DNA of 64,000 nt from Hyphomicrobium_A sp963726795. Its GTDB lineage: Bacteria > Pseudomonadota > Alphaproteobacteria > Rhizobiales > Hyphomicrobiaceae. Shown piece after piece: positions 23,576 through 32,248 of the stretch (position 1 is the stretch's first letter; every line of letters begins with the position of its first letter). Under the pieces are notes generated by a model. The model did no database searches. It was not told the DNA's origin and saw nothing but the letters and a program-made list of their open reading frames with translations. The stretch covers positions 1,116,001 to 1,180,000 of the forward strand of contig CAVSDD010000004.1 of NCBI GenBank assembly GCA_963726795.1. The letters run 5' to 3'. The translations under genes were made by a program, and so were the position numbers.

Positions 23576-25312
23576 ATGGCCACATCCGCTTCAACGCGCC
23601 TCAAAATCGCGCTCGCGCAGGCAAACCCGACCCTGGGCGATCTCGACGCCAACGCGGCAAAGCTCATCGCGATGCGCGCGCGCGCAGCCGAGCTCGGCGC
23701 CGATATCGTGGTGTTTCCCGAGCTGTTCATCACCGGGTATCCGCCCGAGGATCTGGTCCTCAAGCCAGCATTTCAAGCCGCGGCGCGGCGCCGGGTCGAG
23801 GTGCTTGCGCGTGAGCTTGGCCCGGGTCCCGCTGTGCTCGTCGGCACGGTCTGGCCCGACGGGGGCAAGGTCTACAATGCGGTAGCGCTGCTCGATGGCG
23901 GCAAGGTTTCAGCCGTGCGCTACAAGGTCGAGCTGCCGAACTATGGCGTGTTCGACGAGAAGCGCGTCTTCGCGGCGGGACCGCTGCCTGAGCCCATCGA
24001 TACGCGCGGGGTTTCTATCGGTGTGCCGATTTGCGAGGACATCTGGGTTCCCGACGTCTCGCGCTATCTCGAGGCGAATGGCGCGCAGATCTTGATCAGC
24101 CCCAACGGCTCGCCGTTCGACTGGACAAAACCAGGCGTGCGCCGCGACAGGGCGCAAGCCCGCGTCGCCGAAACCGGGCTGCCGCTGATTTATGTCAACC
24201 AGGTTGGCGGCCAGGACGAGCTGGTGTTCGACGGCGCCTCGTTCGCGCTCAACGCCGACGGCAAGCTTGCGGCGCAGCTGCCGGCCTGGGAGGAGACGGT
24301 CGCGATCACCGAATGGCGCAAAGATGAGCGCGGCTGGATCTGCGAGCCGGGGCCGCTCGCGACGATCGAGGAGGGCGATGCCTCGGCGTATCAGGCCTGC
24401 GTGCTCGGACTGCGCGACTACGTGGAGAAGAACGGATTTCCCGGGATCATCCTCGGGCTGTCGGGCGGTGTCGACAGCGCGCTCGTCGCCGCGCTCGCAG
24501 TCGATGCGCTCGGCGCAAAGCGCGTGCGCGCGGTGATGATGCCCTACCGCTATACCTCGGATGCGAGCTTGCGCGATGCGGCTGCCTGCGCCAAGGCGCT
24601 TGGCATGCGCTACGATACGGTGCCGATCGAGCCGGCAGTCGCGGGGATAACTGAGGCTCTCGGCGAGGTGCTCGCGGGGACCAAGCCCGATGCCACCGAG
24701 GAGAACATCCAGGCGCGCGCGCGGGGATTAATCCTCATGGCCCTGTCGAACAAGTTCGGGGGCATGGTGGTGACAACGGGGAACAAGTCGGAGATATCCG
24801 TCGGATATGCCACGCTTTATGGCGACATGAACGGCGGGTTTAACCCCATAAAAGATCTCTACAAGATGGAAGTGTACCGTTTGGCGCGCTGGCGCAATTC
24901 CCACCTCCCAACAGGCGCTCTCGGCCCCGCGGGCGTCGTGATCCCCGAGACGATTCTCACCAAGGTCCCGACCGCTGAGCTGCGCCCCAACCAGACCGAC
25001 CAGGACTCGCTGCCGCCCTATCCCGAGCTCGATGACATCCTGTCCTCCCTCGTCGAGCACGAGCGTCCGCTCGCGGAGATCGTGGCACGCGGACATGCGG
25101 CGGAGACCGTCAAAAAGGTCGAGCGAATGCTCTACCTCGCCGAATACAAACGACGGCAAGCGGCGCCCGGCGTGAAGATTTCATCGCGGAACTTCGGCCG
25201 CGACCGCCGCTATCCCATCGTGAACAAGTTTCGCGAGGACCTCGCGGACACCTGCGAGCAACGTGCGCTCAACGCGCCTGCCGCAGAGCACTCCTCCAAA
25301 AAAAGCTCTTAA
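23576..25312 (+). CDS. nadE: glutamine-dependent NAD+ synthetase
   Basis: A 578-residue two-domain enzyme for the last step of NAD synthesis. The N-terminal nitrilase-like glutaminase has the Glu-Lys-Cys triad: E49 in VVFPELFITGY, K in NYGVFDEKR near 118-125, and C in GVPICEDIW near 150. The C-terminal ATP-pyrophosphatase domain has the P-loop LGLSGGVDSAL near 295 and TTGNKSEISVGYATLYGD near 400. It would use glutamine directly. Length and domain order are normal. It begins 68 bases after the DAHP synthase gene on the same strand. Confidence 0.96.
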   Translation: MATSASTRLKIALAQANPTLGDLDANAAKLIAMRARAAELGADIVVFPELFITGYPPEDLVLKPAFQAAARRRVEVLARELGPGPAVLVGTVWPDGGKVYNAVALLDGGKVSAVRYKVELPNYGVFDEKRVFAAGPLPEPIDTRGVSIGVPICEDIWVPDVSRYLEANGAQILISPNGSPFDWTKPGVRRDRAQARVAETGLPLIYVNQVGGQDELVFDGASFALNADGKLAAQLPAWEETVAITEWRKDERGWICEPGPLATIEEGDASAYQACVLGLRDYVEKNGFPGIILGLSGGVDSALVAALAVDALGAKRVRAVMMPYRYTSDASLRDAAACAKALGMRYDTVPIEPAVAGITEALGEVLAGTKPDATEENIQARARGLILMALSNKFGGMVVTTGNKSEISVGYATLYGDMNGGFNPIKDLYKMEVYRLARWRNSHLPTGALGPAGVVIPETILTKVPTAELRPNQTDQDSLPPYPELDDILSSLVEHERPLAEIVARGHAAETVKKVERMLYLAEYKRRQAAPGVKISSRNFGRDRRYPIVNKFREDLADTCEQRALNAPAAEHSSKKSS

Positions 25313-25605
25313 CGCTTCGTTGGCGCGCTCTGCTCGATTGCGCGCAAAACTGAGCGTCGTTTTCTGCTCGGCGGCAGAGCTTTGCAGGTTTTCTTCGTTC
25401 TCTCGCAATGCGACGACGGCGATCGTTGCTCAGTGATTCTGCGTCAGTGATTTTGAGCCCAGTGCGTCCGGGCATTCTTCGACGCGTCACACGAATCAGT
25501 TCACAACTAGTCGGTGCAGCGTCGCGGCCAAAAAGGCTTCGAGTTTCAATCCGTTATCGCGGATTTGCGTCCAACATAGCGGAAGAGACAAAGGCGGGGA
25601 CGAGC

Positions 25606-26979
25606 ATGCTTCCGGTGAAATGGGCAAGCACCATCTGGCTTGGCGCAGCCGTTGCGTCGCTGTGGCTTGCAACTGCTCCCGCGACAGCCGGCTCTGACGA
25701 CGACTGCTGCGGTGATCTCGAGCAGCGCATCGCCGACCTCGAAGGAACGACCGCTCGCAAGGGCAACCGCAAGGTCAGCCTGACGGTTTCGGGTTGGATC
25801 AACGAAGCGATCTTCGCCTGGGACGACGGCGCTCAATCGGATGCTTACATCGCAACCAATGCGGTCGAGCAATCGCGCTTCCGCTTCGTCGGCGAAGGCA
25901 AGATCAACAAGGACTGGACGGCCGGCTACGTGTTCGAGATCGGTGTGCAGGGACATCCGTCGAACCAATTCAACCAGGACTCTGAGCACTCGGCGAGCGC
26001 CAACGACGTCAATCGCGACGGGCGCGTCATCGTGCGCAAGAGCAACTGGTTCTTCAAAAGCAAGACATATGGCCAGGTCGCGCTGGGGCTCAACGCCATG
26101 GCCACCTACCACATGCTCGACGACGCCGACCCGACGCTGACGCGCAACGTCAACGATTCAGAAGGTGCGGCGATCTTCCTTGCCGCGTTCCGAGTGCGCA
26201 TCAACGGCCAGTTCGTCAACGGCCTGCGTTGGGTCGATGTTCTGCGCGGCTTTAACAATTCCACGCCTGGCGATGGCTCGCGGCGCGAGGTCATCCGCTA
26301 CGACACTCCAGTGTTTAAAGGATGGTCGGCCGCCACCGCATGGGGCGAGGATGACGTCTGGGATGGCGCAATTGCCTACAAGGACGATTGGGGTGATTTC
26401 ACCATCGTCGGCAGGGCCGGCTATGGACGCAGCAACGACCCCGGCTTCGCTTGGCCAGGTCCCACGCCGTTTGTCGTCGGCGGAACGGCGTGCATATCCG
26501 GCTCGTCGCCTGCAAGCTCGCTGCCGAACTTCCTGTGTCAGTGGGGGGGCGCCGCCGCCACTGTGTGGCACATCCCGACCGGTCTCTTCCTCTACGGTGG
26601 CTGGGGCACGATGAACGTGACGACGGATCACGTGTTCAGGCCCGGCACCGAATTCCTGTCGAACAGCTCAGTTTGGTTCCTACAGCCCGGAATCGAGAAA
26701 AAGTGGTCTTCGCTCGGCAAGACGGTGTTCTTCGGAGAGTACCGCCACGACAGCCCCGGCTCGAACCCGAACCGCACCGTCGATGCTGAAGTCAACTTCT
26801 GGCAGGCGGGCGTCATCCAGAACTTCGAGAACGCCGACATGAATCTCTACCTCGTCTATGAGTATGCGAATGGCGAGGTCACCGGCAACGCCGCCACCGT
26901 GGCGACCGGCGCGCCGATTGGCACCAACAAGCTCGACGCGTTCCAAGAATTGATTGCGGGCGCGAAAATCAACTTCTGA
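25606..26979 (+). CDS. outer membrane porin
   Basis: A 457-residue porin. The signal peptide is MLPVKWASTIWLGAAVASLWLATAPATAG in outline (basic start, hydrophobic core, A-x-A before residue 29). The mature N-terminus carries a short coiled stretch DLEQRIADLEG, then amphipathic beta strands to the C-terminal aromatic residue (IAGAKINF), which is the outer-membrane targeting end. The layout fits the alphaproteobacterial porin family (Porin_2-like). The frame is open 200 bases further upstream, but ATG at 25606 is the only one giving a signal peptide, with AAGGCGGGG before it. The 293-base upstream gap should hold its promoter. Confidence 0.85.
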   Translation: MLPVKWASTIWLGAAVASLWLATAPATAGSDDDCCGDLEQRIADLEGTTARKGNRKVSLTVSGWINEAIFAWDDGAQSDAYIATNAVEQSRFRFVGEGKINKDWTAGYVFEIGVQGHPSNQFNQDSEHSASANDVNRDGRVIVRKSNWFFKSKTYGQVALGLNAMATYHMLDDADPTLTRNVNDSEGAAIFLAAFRVRINGQFVNGLRWVDVLRGFNNSTPGDGSRREVIRYDTPVFKGWSAATAWGEDDVWDGAIAYKDDWGDFTIVGRAGYGRSNDPGFAWPGPTPFVVGGTACISGSSPASSLPNFLCQWGGAAATVWHIPTGLFLYGGWGTMNVTTDHVFRPGTEFLSNSSVWFLQPGIEKKWSSLGKTVFFGEYRHDSPGSNPNRTVDAEVNFWQAGVIQNFENADMNLYLVYEYANGEVTGNAATVATGAPIGTNKLDAFQELIAGAKINF

Positions 26980-27071
26980 CGCCGCTCGGAATAACGTCCC
27001 CTTGAGTTATCGCACGGCACCTCTATACGGTGGCACCGATCCCCGTCTGGAACCGCTGCGAGCCGCAATAA

Positions 27072-28436
27072 ATGCCGGTCACCGTCCGCTTCGCGCCAAG
27101 CCCAACGGGCCGGCTTCACGTCGGCAATATCCGCACCGCCGTTCTCAACTGGCTGTTTGCGCGAAAGCAGGCCGGAACGTTCTGGCTGCGGCTCGACGAC
27201 ACCGATGTGCAGCGCTCCACCGAAGCCTTCGCGGAGGGCATCCGCGAGGATCTGCGCTGGCTTGGGCTCATCTGGCAGCGCGAGGAGCGCCAGTCCGCGC
27301 GCGTGGCGCGCTATGAGGCGGCGGCGGAGAAGCTCAAGAAAAAAGGCCGGCTCTATCCCTGCTACGAGACGGAGGATGAGCTCGACCGCAAGCGCAAGCG
27401 CCAGCTCGCCCGCGGAATGCCGCCCATCTACGACCGCTCAGCTCTGAAGCTCGATGAAGCGGAAAGATCGAAGCTCGAATCCGAAGGGCGCCGTCCGCAC
27501 TGGCGCTTTCGCCTCAACAACAGCGAAGGCGGTCTGGCACCTTTGCCGACGATCGTGTCGTGGAACGATCTGATCCGCGGCGACCAGACGGTCGACATCG
27601 GCTCGCTGTCCGATCCGGTCGTGATCCGCGCCGACGGCACATTCCTCTACACGTTCACGAGCGTCGTCGACGATGCCGACCTTGGCATCACCCACGTCAT
27701 CCGCGGCGAGGATCACGTCACCAACACGGGCGTGCAGATCGAGCTGTTCGAGGCGATGGGGCACGAGCCGCCGGCCTTCGCCCACCACAGCCTGCTTGTT
27801 GGCGCTGACGGGCACGCCTTGTCGAAGCGGATGGGTGCCCTGTCGATCGAAAGCCTGCGCGCGGCGGGCGTCGAGCCGATGGCGGTTGCGAGCTACACCG
27901 CCCTGATCGGCACCTCCGATGCTATCGAGGCGCATGCAAATCCGGACGAGCTCGCCAAGCTGTTCGCGTTCGAGAAGATATCGCTGGCGTCGGCGCGATT
28001 CGATCCCGAGGAGCTCAAGGGCCTCAGCGCCCGGATGCTGCACAAGCTCCCCTACGAGGCCGTGTCCGCACAGTTGAAAGCACTGGGCGTTGAAGGCGGC
28101 CCGGAATTCTGGAACGCTGTGCGCGGCAACCTCTCGGTGCTCGCCGATGCGCCCAAGTGGTGGCGTATCGTTGCGGGCGACGTCAGCGCGTCAAGTGAAG
28201 ACGCGGAGCTCACGACACAGGCGGCGGCGCTGCTTCCACCCGAGCCTTGGGACGACACGACCTGGGATACGTGGATCGCGAGTGTGAAGGTTGCGACGGG
28301 GCGCAAGGGACGCGCGCTGTTTCACCCCTTAAGGCTGGCGCTGACCGGCGTCGAAGACGGTCCCGAATTGAAGGTGCTGCTGCCGCTGCTGGGCCGCCGG
28401 AAAGTGGAACAGCGGCTGCTAGGCCGCCCGGCCTGA
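27072..28436 (+). CDS. gltX: glutamyl-tRNA synthetase, short (GltX2-like) form
   Basis: A 454-residue class I aminoacyl-tRNA synthetase. The HIGH-like motif is SPTGRLHVGN at residues 9-18 and the KMSKS equivalent is DGHALSKRMG near 250. The LRLDDTD segment, which binds glutamate, is near 40. The C-terminal anticodon-binding part is shorter than in E. coli GltX and fits the second GluRS found in many alphaproteobacteria, which may charge tRNA-Gln or a subset of tRNA-Glu; that role is inferred. Start: ATG at 27072, 92 bases after the porin stop. Confidence 0.92.
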   Translation: MPVTVRFAPSPTGRLHVGNIRTAVLNWLFARKQAGTFWLRLDDTDVQRSTEAFAEGIREDLRWLGLIWQREERQSARVARYEAAAEKLKKKGRLYPCYETEDELDRKRKRQLARGMPPIYDRSALKLDEAERSKLESEGRRPHWRFRLNNSEGGLAPLPTIVSWNDLIRGDQTVDIGSLSDPVVIRADGTFLYTFTSVVDDADLGITHVIRGEDHVTNTGVQIELFEAMGHEPPAFAHHSLLVGADGHALSKRMGALSIESLRAAGVEPMAVASYTALIGTSDAIEAHANPDELAKLFAFEKISLASARFDPEELKGLSARMLHKLPYEAVSAQLKALGVEGGPEFWNAVRGNLSVLADAPKWWRIVAGDVSASSEDAELTTQAAALLPPEPWDDTTWDTWIASVKVATGRKGRALFHPLRLALTGVEDGPELKVLLPLLGRRKVEQRLLGRPA

Positions 28437-28450
28437 TTTTGCGGCCGCGT

Positions 28451-28993
28451 TTAGTGCATGGACGGAACGCCGGCGAAATCCGATTTGCGCATGTAGGCCG
28501 CGGGAAACGGATGCCCCTGCGGCAGCGCCCAGGGCCCATGACGCACCAGACGAAAGCCCTGGCTGTCGAAGAACCCGATCGAGTTGAGCGTCGCGGCGAC
28601 CTCGAGTGCGCGGAAGCCGGCGTCGCGCACCTGACCCTCGATGTGCTCGAGCATTTGATGTCCAATGCCTTCGCCCGTGAACATCGGGCGCACGCTAAGT
28701 GCAATGAGCCGCGCGGTTGGGCTGCGCTCCTCGCCCCGGCTCCACGCGCCGGTACCGACCATTTCACCGCCCATCCAAGCCGTGATGGCGTGATTGCCGA
28801 GCAAGAGGTCCCCATAGAGGGGGCTGCGCACGAATGCGACGAGCGCCGCAATATCGTCGGGCGAATAGAACTCCACCGCTGCGCGTGTGAAGGCGGCGGC
28901 GTGGATGTAGCGGGCCGTCGAGAGATCATCGACGGCCAAGGGCCGCAACGTCAGCATCTGTGCAAGAAGTTCTGGTTGGCGCGGTGCCTGCAT
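28451..28993 (-). CDS. GNAT family N-acetyltransferase
   Basis: A 180-residue acetyltransferase. The acetyl-CoA-binding motif A is VRPMFTGEGIGHQMLEHIE, with R/Q-x-x-G-x-G/A recognisable as G-E-G-I-G-H; motif B follows in ALEVAATLNSIGFFDSQGF. The frame extends far upstream as a GC-rich artefact. I place the start at ATG 28993 (AAAGGG upstream), with ATG 28957 as alternative, since the fold begins at MLTLRPLAVDD. The acceptor substrate is unknown. It converges with gltX, 14 bases apart. Confidence 0.8.
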   Translation of the reverse strand: MQAPRQPELLAQMLTLRPLAVDDLSTARYIHAAAFTRAAVEFYSPDDIAALVAFVRSPLYGDLLLGNHAITAWMGGEMVGTGAWSRGEERSPTARLIALSVRPMFTGEGIGHQMLEHIEGQVRDAGFRALEVAATLNSIGFFDSQGFRLVRHGPWALPQGHPFPAAYMRKSDFAGVPSMH

Positions 28994-29096
28994 AGACCAG
29001 TTCGCCCTTTTGGAGGTATCGCGATTCGTCCGACACGTGCGCTTGTGGGAGGCATAAGTCGAGGCATGCCTGCATGGTTTGCTGCACGCTCGCCCG

Positions 29097-30248
29097 TCAG
29101 TGAGGCTGAGTTTCGGGCTCTGATCTCGCTTCCCATCCATTCGCGCCCGCAGCACTCGGGGCGCCGGTTGCGCTGGTGGCACCTGTTTCGGCGCGCTTGC
29201 CGCCATTGGGCGCGTCATCCGGCACGAACTCGGCCTCTTTACACGAGCAGCCGTGCACCAGCTCTTTGCGGTAGCGGAACGCGGTCTTGAGGCTCGTGTA
29301 GGGCTCCTGCGTCCGCAACGCCACCGATTGATCGACGGTCGCGCCGGGGTTTTGATAGTAGTAAAGCTCGACCGGCGCAGCGCACTTTGATTGGCACACG
29401 GACGCGTCCTGCTGGAAGTGGCTCGGCAGCGTCGAGAAGCTCACCGGAAAATAGAAGCCGTCACACAGCCGCACGCAAACGGTCCGGTAGGTCGCGCCGT
29501 TGGAGGGTGCACCCGAGTAGGGCTGTTGCCAGGCATTGCCGGCACCGCCACCACCGCCGCCTTCCTCGTCCTGCCAAATCGACGCCACGCCGCCGCGGTC
29601 CTGGCGCCGCGCCTCCTGCGCGTAGTTGGCGCCGCAGTTGTTGCGCGCGAGTTCGCGCACGATGTCGTCGCGATAGGAGCGCTCCGAGGAGTTGATGATT
29701 TGCTGGCGCTGCCCTTCGAGGTCGCTCATCTGGCGCTGCGCGTTCTCTTTTTGCTGCGCAAGGTCGACGCACGTGCGCGTGCGCCGCAGCGATTTTGAGA
29801 ACAGGAAATATTCATAGCACTGGCGCCGTTGCAGCTCCTGATCGCTCGTCTGCTCGGTCTGCTCGGCTTGGCGGATTTGAGCCTCGACTTGCGGCAGGAG
29901 GTTGCGTGACTGGCCGGAACGCTGGCCGTCCTGCACGAGGCGCTGCTCGAGTTGCAGACAGATCGGATTTTTGGTCGACCAGTTTGCCGTCGGCGGTGCC
30001 GCTGGAGGTGCGCCTTGCGCCCCCGGCGGTCCGGGGTCGCCAATTCGCGGCGGCTGATCGGGCGGGGGCTCACGGTACACTGGCTCCTCCGGAACGGGGG
30101 GCCGGTCCGGCTCGGGAGCGCTCCACGGCCACCAGCCTTGCGCGAGCGCCGGGCTTGCGGAGAAAGCGAGCGCCGCCGCCAGCGCGAGCGCGAAGCGGTG
30201 CGACCGTCTCGCAGCAAATTTCTGCTTTTTGCTTATTGGTTTCGTCAT
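29097..30248 (-). CDS. DUF2865 domain protein, exported
   Basis: A 383-residue protein with a Sec signal (basic start, then FALALAAALAFSASPALA, cleavage near residue 35). After a Pro-rich linker comes a coiled region (about 105-190) and then the DUF2865 core with paired cysteines: VCVRLCDGFYFPVSFST, then VCQSKCAAPVELYYY, and EPYTSLKTAFRYRKEL. The domain is typical of Hyphomicrobiales and has no known function; the location and Cys pairs suggest a periplasmic disulfide-bonded protein. ATG at 30248 is chosen because it gives the signal peptide; its ribosome site is weak. Confidence 0.8.
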   Translation of the reverse strand: MTKPISKKQKFAARRSHRFALALAAALAFSASPALAQGWWPWSAPEPDRPPVPEEPVYREPPPDQPPRIGDPGPPGAQGAPPAAPPTANWSTKNPICLQLEQRLVQDGQRSGQSRNLLPQVEAQIRQAEQTEQTSDQELQRRQCYEYFLFSKSLRRTRTCVDLAQQKENAQRQMSDLEGQRQQIINSSERSYRDDIVRELARNNCGANYAQEARRQDRGGVASIWQDEEGGGGGGAGNAWQQPYSGAPSNGATYRTVCVRLCDGFYFPVSFSTLPSHFQQDASVCQSKCAAPVELYYYQNPGATVDQSVALRTQEPYTSLKTAFRYRKELVHGCSCKEAEFVPDDAPNGGKRAETGATSATGAPSAAGANGWEARSEPETQPH

Positions 30249-30432
30249 GTCGCCGAGAGGCTCGCGCAGGGCGTTTGGGATGCAACTATGACGGTCAGGG
30301 GATAGGGGGTCAATGCGGGAGAATTGGGGCACCAAACTCGTCTATCCCAAAGGCAGATATAGGGAAACACCAGTGCATCGCGGCGCGAACGCGCGCTTGA
30401 CGGCGACGGGCCAACTCGCTCATAAGGGCCCC

Positions 30433-30495
30433 ATGAAGCGGACTTCGATGACACGCGCCGTCAACTGTGGTTGCGGCATTATTATTTCGAGCTAG
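30433..30495 (+). CDS. putative Cys/Ile leader peptide upstream of cysS-cimA
   Basis: A 20-codon open frame (MKRTSMTRAVNCGCGIIISS) with AAGGG six bases before its ATG. It contains two Cys codons (12 and 14: TGT, TGC) and three consecutive identical Ile codons (16-18: ATT ATT ATT) just before the stop. It lies 93 bases upstream of cysS, whose downstream partner cimA makes the isoleucine precursor citramalate. The Cys codons sit inside an 8-bp hairpin (30457-30477, GCCG-t-CAAC paired with GTTGCGGC). This is the layout of an attenuator leader peptide sensing charged tRNA-Cys and perhaps tRNA-Ile. That function is inference; coding potential, codon content and hairpin are seen directly. Confidence 0.55.
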   Translation: MKRTSMTRAVNCGCGIIISS

Positions 30496-30501
30496 CAACA
30501 T

Positions 30502-30571
30502 CGCTGGCGCGCGGCCCGCTTCTTTGCCCAAAGCCTGAGACAGAGAAACGCCCACGCCAGCGGCCCGCTGG
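30502..30571 (+). promoter_or_regulatory. mutually exclusive hairpins between leader peptide and cysS
   Basis: CGCTGGCG (30502-30509) is exactly complementary to CGCCAGCG (30555-30562). The second arm can instead form a compact local hairpin CCAGC-GGCCC-GCTGG (30557-30571), which ends shortly before the cysS ribosome site. The two structures cannot coexist. No T-run follows, so control would act on translation or through Rho rather than by intrinsic termination. Confidence 0.4.
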
Positions 30572-30588
30572 ACGGTTAGGGAATTCTC

Positions 30589-32031
30589 ATGGCCGACGTG
30601 CATCCATTGATGCTCTACAACACGCTGACGCGCCGCAAAGAGCAGTTCGTGCCGCTCGATGCCGGCAACGTGCGCATGTATGTATGCGGCCCGACCGTCT
30701 ACGATTATGCCCATATCGGCAACGCGCGCCCGATCGTCGTCTTCGACATGCTGTTCCGCCTGCTGCGCGACATGTACGGCGCCGATCACGTTACGTATGT
30801 GCGCAACATCACTGACGTCGACGACAAGATCAACGCCCGCGCAGCCGAGGAGGGCGTGCCGATCCGCGAGCTGACCGAGCGCACGGCCAAGCAGTTCCAC
30901 GACGACATCAAGGCGCTGGGCGTGCTCGAGCCGACGGCAGAGCCGCGCGCCACCGAGCACATCGCCGAGATGCGGCAGCTGATCGAAGCGTTGCTCGCCA
31001 ACGGTCACGCTTATGTCGCCGAAGACCATGTGCTGTTCGATGTCCCCTCCATGCCCGACTACGGCCGGCTTTCGAACCGCTCGCTCGATGAGATGGAAGC
31101 AGGCGCCCGTGTCGAGGTGGCGCCCTACAAGAAGGATCCCATGGACTTCGTCCTGTGGAAACCTTCCAAGAAGGGCGAGCCGTCGTGGCCTTCGCCGGCC
31201 GGGATAAAGGCGCCGGGTCGCCCGGGCTGGCACATCGAGTGCTCCGCGATGGCGGGCAAGCTCCTCGGCGACGTGTTCGACATCCACGGCGGCGGCATCG
31301 ACCTGGTGTTCCCCCACCACGAGAACGAGATCGCGCAGTCGCGTTGCGCGCACGGCACCGACGTGATGGCGCGCTTCTGGCTGCACAACGGCTTCCTGCA
31401 GGTCGAAGGCGAGAAGATGAGCAAGTCGCTCGGTAACTTCATCACGATCCACGATCTGCTGCGGGATTGGTCGGGCGAGGTGATACGTTTCAACATGCTC
31501 CGTACGCACTATCGTCAGCCGATCGACTGGACCCAAAAGGGGCTCGAGGAATCGCGCGCGACACTCGAGCGGTGGGGAGAGATCAGCGACAACGTCGGTG
31601 GCGAGGTTGGCAAAGGTTGGCTGCCTAGCGCTGAGATCGTCGATGCACTGCGCGACGATCTCAATACCCCTCTCGCCATCGCCCGGCTGCACGAGCTTGC
31701 CAAGGAGGCAAAGGGCGGCTCCGACGCAAACGCGCAGCTGTGGCTCGCCTCGGCGAAATTCATGGGCTTTGATGTCGACCGCTGGCATTCCTCCACCAAG
31801 AGCGCCGATCTGATCGAGGCAACTGACCCCGATTTCGCCGCGCAGGTGAAGCAGCTCGTCGCGGCGCGGAGCCAGGCGCGCAAGGCCAAGGACTTCAAGG
31901 AGAGCGATCGCATTCGCGATGAGCTGACTGCCTTGGGCATCACGCTCAAGGATTCCAAGGATCCCGCGAGCGGCGAGATTACGACGACGTGGGAGGCGCG
32001 CGCCTCAAGCGCCGCGCAGGCCTCGCGATGA
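30589..32031 (+). CDS. cysS: cysteinyl-tRNA synthetase
   Basis: A 480-residue class I aminoacyl-tRNA synthetase that charges tRNA-Cys. The HIGH motif is AHIGNARP at residues 41-48, and KMSKS is intact in GEKMSKSLGN near 278. The zinc site includes C33 in YVCGPTVYD, C in HIECSAM near 219 and HHENEIAQS near 240. Length is normal. The ATG at 30589 follows TTAGGGAAT. A leader peptide rich in Cys and Ile codons precedes it; cimA follows on the same strand after a 213-base gap that contains a partial duplicate of the cimA start. Confidence 0.96.
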   Translation: MADVHPLMLYNTLTRRKEQFVPLDAGNVRMYVCGPTVYDYAHIGNARPIVVFDMLFRLLRDMYGADHVTYVRNITDVDDKINARAAEEGVPIRELTERTAKQFHDDIKALGVLEPTAEPRATEHIAEMRQLIEALLANGHAYVAEDHVLFDVPSMPDYGRLSNRSLDEMEAGARVEVAPYKKDPMDFVLWKPSKKGEPSWPSPAGIKAPGRPGWHIECSAMAGKLLGDVFDIHGGGIDLVFPHHENEIAQSRCAHGTDVMARFWLHNGFLQVEGEKMSKSLGNFITIHDLLRDWSGEVIRFNMLRTHYRQPIDWTQKGLEESRATLERWGEISDNVGGEVGKGWLPSAEIVDALRDDLNTPLAIARLHELAKEAKGGSDANAQLWLASAKFMGFDVDRWHSSTKSADLIEATDPDFAAQVKQLVAARSQARKAKDFKESDRIRDELTALGITLKDSKDPASGEITTTWEARASSAAQASR

Positions 32032-32115
32032 CTCGTACTTTTCTACCTGGCGGTGAAGATCGCCGTCGTCGTGCTGGCCTTCTGGCTGGAGGCACGCAGC
32101 TTTGGCTACCTGTGA
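32032..32115 (+). other. hydrophobic in-frame extension after the cysS stop, gene remnant or readthrough tail
   Basis: Directly after the cysS TGA the same frame stays open for 27 codons and encodes one continuous hydrophobic helix (FYLAVKIAVVVLAFWLEA) before another TGA. Codon third positions are mostly G or C, as in the flanking genes, so it looks like real coding sequence. It has no start codon with a ribosome site. It may be the C-terminal remnant of a lost small membrane-protein gene; UGA readthrough is a less likely alternative. Confidence 0.3.
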
Positions 32116-32122
32116 GTTCATG

Positions 32123-32248
32123 ATGAGCAAAGAACGGCTGTATCTGTTCGACACCACGCTGCGCGCCCGTTCGCGCGCATGCGAATCGCGCCGAGCACGA
32201 ACAAACAGAAGGGATGCCGTCGCGCAGGCGACAGGTAAACCGCTATGA
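32123..32248 (+). CDS. 41-codon upstream ORF carrying a copy of the cimA N-terminus
   Basis: The first 42 bases (32123-32164) repeat the first 14 codons of cimA (32245-32286) with one silent difference, so both begin MSKERLYLFDTTLR. The upstream copy then runs into an Arg-rich 27-residue tail and ends in TGA that overlaps the cimA start as ATGA. It could couple translation into cimA, or simply be a by-product of a local duplication. The Arg-rich tail is not a known domain. No strong ribosome site precedes it. Confidence 0.4.
   Translation: MSKERLYLFDTTLRARSRACESRRARTNRRDAVAQATGKPL

Noticed and set aside
32029..32031. TGA of cysS read as selenocysteine
   Set aside because: No SECIS-like hairpin directly after it is evident, and CysS is complete at this stop.
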